DNA from: Bradyrhizobium sp. CCH5-F6
GTDB taxonomy: Bacteria; Pseudomonadota; Alphaproteobacteria; Rhizobiales; Xanthobacteraceae
Assembly: GCF_001556045.1 (NCBI RefSeq)
Contig: NZ_LSIC01000122.1
Coordinates: 84,382 to 148,381, forward strand
Reading direction: 5' to 3'
DNA length: 64,000 nucleotides
The position numbers were made by a program, and so were the translations under genes. Below the pieces are notes generated by a model. The model searched no databases. It had not been told where the DNA came from and was given only the letters and a program-made list of their open reading frames with translations. Of the stretch, positions 58,349-64,000 are shown piece after piece. Within the stretch, counting starts at the first letter, position 1. The number at the start of each line of letters is the position of its first letter.

Positions 58349-58524
58349 GCGTTCGTCACAGAGCGAATGATTCCAACTCACTGCAAGCCATAACTGTTCG
58401 CCAGACTTACTTTAGCCCTATTTTGATCGGCTCCACCAGCCCGACTTGGCATTGCATCCCCACCGGGATCAAGAACGACCGTCCGCCTCCGCGTATTGAT
58501 TGAATAGCATATCTCGTGGCGAAT

Positions 58525-58553
58525 AGGAACGATCGTTCCTAGAACGATCGTTC
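58525..58553. promoter_or_regulatory. Two palindromic operators between qseM-like and qseC-like genes
   Basis: AGGAACGATCGTTCCT (58525-58540) is a perfect 16-bp palindrome. GAACGATCGTTC (58542-58553) repeats its core. The centres are 15 bases apart. They lie 23-51 bases before the Xre gene and within the divergent promoter gap (58349-58575), as expected for a QseC-type repressor controlling both genes. Confidence 0.82.
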
Positions 58554-58575
58554 CGGTTCGGGTTCCCATGTCGCT

Positions 58576-58803
58576 ATGGATCTCAAGGAGATCATGGCGG
58601 TAAACCTGCGTCGGAGACGCCACGAGCTACAAATGACGCAGGAGGAACTGGCCGAGCGTGCGGGCTTAAGCGCTCGTTACGTCGGCGCTATCGAACGCGG
58701 CGACGTATCGGCAAGTGTTACTGTGCTTGGACAAATTGCCGAAGCATTGGGATCGGAGCCGGGAGACTTGCTGAAGCGGTCTGGGCGCGGAAACAAATCG
58801 TAG
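58576..58803 (+). CDS. qseC: Xre-family repressor (QseC-like)
   Basis: The 75-residue single-domain Cro/C1 helix-turn-helix protein has MTQEELAERAGLSARYVGAIERG as the HTH, followed by ASVTVLGQIAEALG and a GDLL end. QseC of ICEMlSymR7A has this size and represses qseM. ATG 58576 (MDLKEIMAVNLRR) is the family start; ATG 58594 is an alternative. Two palindromes upstream are its likely operators. It sits on the opposite strand to the rest of the module. Confidence 0.88.
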   Translation: MDLKEIMAVNLRRRRHELQMTQEELAERAGLSARYVGAIERGDVSASVTVLGQIAEALGSEPGDLLKRSGRGNKS

Positions 58804-58901
58804 GCGTTTCCGTCGTCGAGCATATTGGCGTGGTCGGAGCGTTGAAGCTTGGATGCTTAGCTTCACCCAATCGCGATCTCCCAAGAGTGAACCAAACAGA
58901 A

Positions 58902-58929
58902 GCCCCGCCCGGAGGAACTCGGGCGGGGC
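58902..58929 (-). terminator. Strong GC hairpin, likely terminator
   Basis: GCCCCGCCCG and CGGGCGGGGC form a perfect 10-bp stem with an 8-base loop. On the minus strand it is followed by TTCTGTTTGG and lies 18 bases after the stop of the truncated DUF736 gene. It could also end the plus-strand qseC transcript. Confidence 0.7.
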
Positions 58930-58946
58930 GGAGCGAGCTCTACGCT

Positions 58947-59117
58947 TTAGTCGCCGTTCTTACGCGAGCGTGACCACAGCAGGCTGTAGCCTTCCCCACC
59001 CTCGTCGTCGAACAGGTTCGCGTAGATCGGCGCGTTGAAGGAAGGATCGTCAAGCTTGAGCGAGAGATAGTCGCGGCCCTCCTCGGAGCGCTTCGACCAG
59101 GCTGCTCCGATCTCGGC
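58947..59117 (-). pseudogene. Truncated DUF736 gene (C-terminal half)
   Basis: The frame encodes the second half of a DUF736 protein: [47 protein letters not shown]. Complete copies have about 55 more residues at the N-terminus (MAQIGTF start). Homology stops exactly at a 22-bp perfect palindrome (59118-59139). This suggests that recombination or element insertion removed the 5' half. Confidence 0.82.
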
Positions 59118-59139
59118 GTTATGTGGTGCACCACATAAC
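59118..59139. repeat. Perfect 22-bp palindrome and TTATGYG repeat cluster
   Basis: GTTATGTGGTG is followed immediately by its exact reverse complement. Related words follow: TTATGCGAAG (59145-59154), TTATGCGGAG (59162-59171) and, inverted, CTCCACATAA (59219-59228). All lie in the 166 bases between the truncated and the complete DUF736 genes, where no gene is seen. They look like recombinase or transposon end sites. Confidence 0.6.
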
Positions 59140-59283
59140 ACCGATTATGCGAAGCGTGGCGTTATGCGGAGTGGTGGCGTCTGAGTGCAGGTTTTCCGCG
59201 GGTTTCGGGCTCGCCGCGCTCCACATAATCCCGAGGGAAGAGCCGCGACGGCTCGGCGGGCGAACCGTCGCGGTAGCGGTCGG

Positions 59284-59580
59284 TCAGCGTGACCAGACGA
59301 GGGTGTAGTCGGTCTCGCCCTTGAAGAGGTTGGCGTAGATCGGCGCCGGGAAGGACGGATCGTCGAGCTTGACCGAGTGGTACTCGGTGTTCTCCTTCGA
59401 GGTGCGGTGCCACGCGGCACCTATCTCGACGTTGCCCACCAGCACCCGCAGGTCCGGGGCCTTGTCGTTGGTGGATTCGTCGGCTGGGACGAGGCGCGCT
59501 TTGACGTTGAGCGAGAGGGTCTTGATGGTGCCGGCGAACACGCCGTCTTCGCCGCGGGTGAAGGTACCGATCTGGGCCAT
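59284..59580 (-). CDS. DUF736 protein
   Basis: The 98-residue DUF736 protein is complete: MAQIGTFTRGEDGVFAGTIK start, RVLVGNVEIGAAWHRTSKEN, and a DYTLVWSR end. DUF736 genes occur in several copies in tra/trb ICEs and related plasmids, but their function is not established. ATG 59580 is the family start. It has a leader of about 245 bases conserved with the copy at 63769, and faces away from the recombinase trio. Confidence 0.9.
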   Translation of the reverse strand: MAQIGTFTRGEDGVFAGTIKTLSLNVKARLVPADESTNDKAPDLRVLVGNVEIGAAWHRTSKENTEYHSVKLDDPSFPAPIYANLFKGETDYTLVWSR

Positions 59581-60049
59581 GATAATCTCCGTTTTCTGTT
59601 TCAAGCCCGCGACCATCGCGGCCTTGATGGCGATCCGAAGCCCCGGGACGGCCGACCCGCAGCCGTAAGGCCCGCAGCGCAGCGCAGGACGGCTGAAGGC
59701 AACTTGTTTGTCGCGCGAGGAAGCTGCGCAGCAGCGGGGAAAGAAGTTGCTGCAAGCGTTGCGGGGATCAGGCCGGGAAGCGCAGCGACCGCATCCCGGG
59801 GCGTGATCCGACATCAAAAGGTCCGCGTGTTCGCAGGCTGCGCACAGCAACGGAGATGATGGCCCAGTATACCAACACCACGGCGATGATGGCGCTGCCG
59901 CATCGTCAACGATCACGCACGGCTCAAGGCATTCGCTCGCCGGTTTGCGATCGAACGACAACTGCCGGAACTGGGTGGGCAATGCAAGCGAGCAAGGGCT
60001 GCACCGAGGATATCGACGGACCGCGACCACTCGGTGAAGCTCGGCTTTT
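59581..60049. other. Conserved DUF736 leader and RIT left flank
   Basis: No gene is seen. The part nearest the DUF736 start matches the leader of the 63769 copy. A 34-base identical block lies at 59602-59635 (inverted at 63712-63745), and a 21-base block at 59801-59821 is similar to the inverse of 63519-63539. The remaining 59822-60049 should contain the left end of the recombinase element. Confidence 0.6.
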
Positions 60050-61057
60050 TCACGCCGGCGGCGGCGATGTGTCCGCTAACAGAGAGGCGATCAACGCATC
60101 CGGCGCTCTGAACCGTCCGCGCCGCAGCTCCGGCGGAACGACCGCTTCAACCGCCTCCAGCTTTTCGGAGGGATCCATCCGCAGGTAGACCTCCGTGGTG
60201 CGGATATCGGCATGGCCCAGCCACAAGGCGACCTTTCGGATGTCGTGTGTGGCCTGCAACATGATCACCGCGCAACTGTGGCGCAGCTGATGAGGCGATA
60301 TCGAACGGTTGCATAGGGACGGACACGTCTCGGCCGCCGCCCGAGCATGCTTCTCCAGCACGTACTCGAAGCCGGCCCGCGTCATCGGCGCTCCTTCGGC
60401 ATTGACGAAGAGCTCGGGCACACGAACCGAGCCCCGCAGGGTCAACCACGCCCGCAGATCGGCTGCGGTTTCTTTCCAAAGCGGAAGACATCGCTCCTTG
60501 CGACCTTTGCCCAGGACCAGAAGGCTCGGCGGCCGCTGCAGGGATAGATTCGCCATCATGGCCCCAACCAGTTCCGAGACACGCAGTCCGGCCGCGAAGC
60601 AAAGATGCATCATCGCCCGATCGCGTACGCCCAGACGTGTCGTGAGGTCCGGCGCATTCAGGATCGCGCGCACCTCCACCATGACCAGGTGACGGATAAG
60701 CTTCTGATCGTGGCGCTTGACGGGGATGGCGTGGATCTGACCGATCTGCTCCAGAGCCGAAGGCACCTGGTATTCAACGTAGCGCATGAACGTCTTGATC
60801 GAGGCAAGGCGCAGATTGCGGGTGGCGGCTCCATTGCCGCGCTCGCGCTCGATGTGACCAAGAAAGTCCAGGATCAATGCCGCGTCGAGCTGTTCGATAA
60901 GAAGCTGCGAGGGTTTTGTCTGGATGCGCTTCGCCGCGAAGGCGAACAAGAGCCGGAAGCTGTAGGCATAAGCCTCGCAGCTATGCGGACTATAGCCCCG
61001 CTGACGGGGCATGTAGTCGCGCAGGAAGCCGGTGATCAGAGGAGCAAGGAGGGTCAT
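60050..61057 (-). CDS. Tyrosine recombinase, third gene of RIT trio
   Basis: The 335-residue recombinase has an N-terminal core-binding SAM-like domain (FLRDYMPRQRGYSPHSCEAY) and a catalytic domain: Arg in AAGLRVSELVG, HQLRHSC, and LGHADIRTTEVYLR with His and Tyr. ATG 61057 overlaps the previous stop (ATGA). A tail of about 40 residues follows the catalytic Tyr. It acts with the two upstream recombinases, presumably to move the element. Confidence 0.9.
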   Translation of the reverse strand: MTLLAPLITGFLRDYMPRQRGYSPHSCEAYAYSFRLLFAFAAKRIQTKPSQLLIEQLDAALILDFLGHIERERGNGAATRNLRLASIKTFMRYVEYQVPSALEQIGQIHAIPVKRHDQKLIRHLVMVEVRAILNAPDLTTRLGVRDRAMMHLCFAAGLRVSELVGAMMANLSLQRPPSLLVLGKGRKERCLPLWKETAADLRAWLTLRGSVRVPELFVNAEGAPMTRAGFEYVLEKHARAAAETCPSLCNRSISPHQLRHSCAVIMLQATHDIRKVALWLGHADIRTTEVYLRMDPSEKLEAVEAVVPPELRRGRFRAPDALIASLLADTSPPPA

Positions 61058-61968
61058 ATGGGCTCCCCCATGATCAACGTTTCGGCCGCGGCGGCGATGT
61101 CGGTCATCAGTTCCGGTGTCGCCTGTAGGTACCAGTAAGTGTGCTTGATATCGACGTGGCCCAGATAGGTCGCCAGCGCGACGAAGTGTCGGGCGACCGC
61201 GTCGCGCTCGGTGTTGCATTGCTCCAGAACATGCGTCGCGAAGCTATGGCGAAGGTCATGAATGCGCGGCCGCCGGGGCCGCTCCGGAGCAATATTCGCA
61301 AACCGCAGGACACAGCGGAATGTATAGTTCACCGTGCTGGAGGCGAGTCTCTTGCCCTTCGCCGAGGGGAACAGGTGATCGTCCGATCCCGCGACAAGGC
61401 GGCGCCTGTCGAGATAGCGGTCGAGAGCCTCCACCACGGTCGGGTGCAACGGCACGAGCCGGCTTTTGCCGAACTTGGTGTCGCGGATATGCAAGACACC
61501 GTCGGCCAGTAAGTCGTCGAACCGAAGGTCGAGCGCCTCGGATACGCGCAGCCCCGTGGCGGCGATCAATCCGAACAGCATCACATAGAGCTGCCGACGT
61601 AAGGGGTTGGGCTTTTGCCGGCGGAGTTGGCCGGCGCCCTCAAGGATCCGAGTCAATTCATCCGGCGTGTAGATATAGGGAACGGGCCGCGATGCGCGTT
61701 CGGCAAAGAGAATGACCGGCACCTCATGAGCGGTATTCTCGGCCCGCAAAAAGCGCGCGAACCGCACCACGTCACCGAGGCGGCGATGCCGGGTGCACCG
61801 AGTTGGCGCCATCGTCGCCCATTCCAGCGCTGTGGCGGCGCTGACATAACTCTCGCCCTTTTCCGTCGCAAAGCGCGCAAAGGATTGAAGGTGTCGCGAC
61901 GGCTTTCGGAGCTTGAAGCCAAGAGTCCGGCGAAGCTCGATGTAACGTTCCGCGTCATCGCTCAGCAT
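61054..61968 (-). CDS. Tyrosine recombinase, second gene of RIT trio
   Basis: The 304-residue recombinase starts at ATG 61968 (MLSDDAERYIELRRTLGFKL) and has the N-terminal core-binding region, AATGLRVSEALDLRF, HDLRHSFATH and LGHVDIKHTYWYLQ. The start lies inside the last codons of the first recombinase gene, a 7-base overlap. The longer frame upstream (to 62481) is a shadow of that gene. All catalytic residues are present. Confidence 0.9.
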   Translation of the reverse strand: MLSDDAERYIELRRTLGFKLRKPSRHLQSFARFATEKGESYVSAATALEWATMAPTRCTRHRRLGDVVRFARFLRAENTAHEVPVILFAERASRPVPYIYTPDELTRILEGAGQLRRQKPNPLRRQLYVMLFGLIAATGLRVSEALDLRFDDLLADGVLHIRDTKFGKSRLVPLHPTVVEALDRYLDRRRLVAGSDDHLFPSAKGKRLASSTVNYTFRCVLRFANIAPERPRRPRIHDLRHSFATHVLEQCNTERDAVARHFVALATYLGHVDIKHTYWYLQATPELMTDIAAAAETLIMGEPI

Positions 61969-63173
61969 GGCAGCCTCCCGATCCAGGGCTGCGTGATCTC
62001 CGACAAGAGGGCGAAGTCCACCTTGGCGTAGTGCATCGTCATTGCCGGCGATCGGTGACGCAGGACGGCGCCGACGCCTGTCAAACTGACGCCATGCCGA
62101 AGCATCGTCGTGGCTGCGGAATGGCGCAACACATGGGCTCCTTGATGGGCACTTTTGATCCCGGCTCGGAGCAGCGTGCGACGCACGATGCATTTGATGG
62201 CGATGCGGGTCAGCGGTCGAACCGGGGCGGCTTCGGTGATGAACAAACGGGGCGTCGACAACGGTGGCCTGACTCGCTCGATGTAGGCAATCATCGCATC
62301 GCCGACCTCCTGGGTCAGCGGAAGCCACTCCTCGCGTCTGGATTTGCCGGCGACGGTAATGCGCCCATTCCGCCAGTCGACGTCGGCCAATTTCAGATCG
62401 GCCACCTCGCTGGCCCGTAACCCGAGACGGGCAAGCAGCAGAACGATCGCCTTGTCGCGCAACCGCCCTTCGCCCTCGCAAGCTGCGATGGCGCGGGCGA
62501 TATCGTCTGCGGCAAGGAATCTCGGAACCGACGCCAATTGCCAGTTGGCGAAGCCGGGGACGGCATAATCGCGTCCTACCGGGCTTTGTCCAGTCGCCAC
62601 CAGGAAGCGGAGGAACGCCCGTGTTGCAGCGGCAATCGATTTAGCGCGCCCGCGGCTGTGCGGCTTGGCACGTTCAAGGACAAAGGCTCGGATTGCATGG
62701 GCGGTAAAGGCTGTTGGATTGTCGCCGAGCGCTTCGAGAAGATCGACCAGGGTCGACTGATAGGTATCGAGCGTTGAGTTGACCACACCACGCTGGTCGC
62801 GCATCCAGCGCCGGAATGCCGCAAGGAGCGGCCAGATCTCTGTCGGCGATGGCGGTGGTGCCGATCTGGGAAGGGTTTCTCGATCTTGAAGATAGCGGAT
62901 GAACAGCCGACCTGCGCCGGCGTAGGCGCGGATGCTCTTCTTCCCTTTGAAGGCAGCCGCGGATGCAGTGAGCCCGTCCAAAACATTGTCGAGCGCAAAA
63001 CCCGCCGCATGCATCCAGTCGGTCCAGCCTGCGAGTAGTCTCACCTTCTCTTCAATGGTGCTCGGCGTGTATCCATGGTCTTGAAGCCAGTTCTCGAAGC
63101 CATCGACATACGGTTTCGCAAAGTGCAGCCGACTCTCTACGCTGTTCCAATGCTTGCGTTTCTGCTTCGACAT
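61962..63173 (-). CDS. Tyrosine recombinase, first gene of RIT trio
   Basis: The 403-residue recombinase is the longest of the three, with an extended N-terminal arm (FAKPYVDGFENWLQDHGYTP). The catalytic domain has RLGLRASEVADL, HVLRHSAATTML and LRHRSPAMTMHYAK, keeping Arg, His-x-x-Arg, His and Tyr. ATG 63173 is preceded by GGAGGCA. It leads the three-gene unit. Confidence 0.9.
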   Translation of the reverse strand: MSKQKRKHWNSVESRLHFAKPYVDGFENWLQDHGYTPSTIEEKVRLLAGWTDWMHAAGFALDNVLDGLTASAAAFKGKKSIRAYAGAGRLFIRYLQDRETLPRSAPPPSPTEIWPLLAAFRRWMRDQRGVVNSTLDTYQSTLVDLLEALGDNPTAFTAHAIRAFVLERAKPHSRGRAKSIAAATRAFLRFLVATGQSPVGRDYAVPGFANWQLASVPRFLAADDIARAIAACEGEGRLRDKAIVLLLARLGLRASEVADLKLADVDWRNGRITVAGKSRREEWLPLTQEVGDAMIAYIERVRPPLSTPRLFITEAAPVRPLTRIAIKCIVRRTLLRAGIKSAHQGAHVLRHSAATTMLRHGVSLTGVGAVLRHRSPAMTMHYAKVDFALLSEITQPWIGRLPC

Positions 63174-63768
63174 GATTGCCTCCTTTGTTGCTTGGAGGCC
63201 ACAGCATGCGGCGTTCTGCGACGGTCCGAGCGCTTGGCGTCACGACAAGGCCGTCTGTCCACAGAAGATCGGGGCTGTTTGGACCGAGTCGGCGCACCTC
63301 ACTCGGCGGCGTCATTTTGTCCTGCGCGTGCCGCATTCTCGCTGTTGCTGCCAGCGCGCATAGGCCGGTTCTTCGCGTTCTTACGGGTGAGGCTTAATGG
63401 CGCTCAATTGCACCGGGAGAGCGGAATGCTGCCGTGACGCCGCCGTCATTGCCGCAGTTGTGAAGTGCCTTTGAGCCGATGCTCTCCTGTGGGGCTGCTT
63501 CCGCCTAAACCATAGCGGCCTTTTGCTGGCAGATCACGCGCCACAATACGCTCGCTGCGCTCGCCGACCTTTACCCGCAATGGCTCGTTCGCGATCTTCT
63601 TCCCCTGCCGCCAAGCGGCGGCATTCCTCGCGAGGCAACAAGATCGCTCAGCCCGCCATCCTCCGCTTCGCTGCGGGCCAAGGCTGCGGGCCGGTCGTTG
63701 CGGCGCTCAAAGATCGCCATCAAGGCCGCGATGGTCGCGGGCTTGGATACAACAACAGGAGATCACCA
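63174..63768. other. RIT right flank and conserved DUF736 leader
   Basis: There is no convincing gene in 595 bases. 63174-63505 should hold the promoter and right end of the recombinase unit. 63519-63768 is the leader of the next DUF736 gene, similar to the inverse of 59581-59821, with a 34-base identical block at 63712-63745. Repeats such as CTCGCTGCGCTCG (63551-63563) occur in it. Confidence 0.55.
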
Positions 63769-64000
63769 TGGCTCAGATTGGCACCTTCACCCGCGCCGAA
63801 GATGGATCCTACAGCGGCACCATCAAGACGCTCTCGCTCAACATCAAGGCGCGCTTCCTTCCGGCCGAACCGTCCGAGAACGAGAAGGCTCCGAGCCTGC
63901 GCGTGATGGCCGGCAACGTCGAGATAGGTGCCGCGTGGCAGCGGACCTCCAAGGAGAACACCGTCTATCATTCGGTGAAGCTCGACGACCCGTCCTTCTC
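63769..64000 (+). CDS. DUF736 protein, third copy, cut by window edge
   Basis: The first 77 residues of a DUF736 protein are visible (MAQIGTFTRAEDGSYSGTIK, RVMAGNVEIGAAWQRTSKEN, LDDPSFS). AGGAG precedes ATG 63769. It is highly similar to the 59284-59580 copy and points away from the recombinase trio. It is incomplete only because the window ends. The function of the family is unknown. Confidence 0.88.

Larger units (their letters stand above)
60050..63173 (-). mobile_element. RIT element: three overlapping tyrosine recombinases
   Basis: Three different tyrosine recombinases follow one another on one strand with stop/start overlaps (61962-61968 and 61054-61057). This is the defining layout of RIT (recombinase in trio) elements. 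All three keep the R..HxxR..H..Y residues. The block lies between two outward-facing DUF736 genes. Terminal inverted repeats were not identified, so the limits given are those of the genes. Confidence 0.85.

Overview
The window is GC-rich DNA that looks like an alphaproteobacterium of the Rhizobiales (Bradyrhizobium, Rhodopseudomonas or Afipia type). I infer this from the conjugation and regulatory genes, not from a marker gene. It has two halves: a CoA-thioester catabolic cluster (1-30.5 kb) and the backbone of an integrative and conjugative element, ICE (31-64 kb). No rRNA, tRNA, CRISPR array, attachment site or main ICE integrase was seen.

Catabolic cluster. A rightward block holds a truncated acyl-CoA ligase, a nitroreductase and a thiolase-like/DUF35 pair. 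After a divergent promoter come acyl-CoA dehydrogenase, carboxyltransferase, biotin carboxylase-BCCP, SDR, a BadI-like crotonase, enoyl-CoA hydratase, acyl-CoA ligase, alpha/beta hydrolase and thioesterase. Next is a branched-chain-type ABC importer with an embedded acyl-CoA synthetase, then a Baeyer-Villiger-type monooxygenase. A leftward block (hydrolase, MaoC-like dehydratase, DUF35, thiolase-like) faces two adjacent acyl-CoA dehydrogenases. The set suggests uptake, CoA activation, oxygenation and ring opening of an alicyclic or terpenoid-like acid; the substrate is unknown. Four copies of one 14-bp palindromic motif in three promoter regions suggest a single TetR-type regulon whose regulator lies outside the window.

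ICE backbone. On the minus strand a trb operon runs trbB-C-D-E-J-K-L-F-G-I-DUF2274. An IS21-family element of about 2.7 kb, with a 6-bp target duplication, splits trbE. An ArsR/MFS cassette, a second (damaged) MFS gene and an IS5 remnant separate trbB from the ribbon-helix-helix genes, traG (coupling protein) and relaxase. A RP4-like nic site with an adjacent hairpin lies just upstream of the relaxase gene. Beyond it lie traF, DUF2840, three iterons, repA and an excisionase-like gene.

The control module (56.7-58.8 kb) matches the published FseA/QseM/QseC/RdfS circuit of ICEMlSymR7A. It contains a split activator whose halves are in +1 register (programmed frameshift candidate), a DUF2285 antiactivator, and a divergent Xre repressor with two palindromic operators. 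The right end holds three DUF736 copies (one truncated at a perfect palindrome) and a trio of overlapping tyrosine recombinases (RIT element) between two outward-facing DUF736 genes that share a conserved leader.
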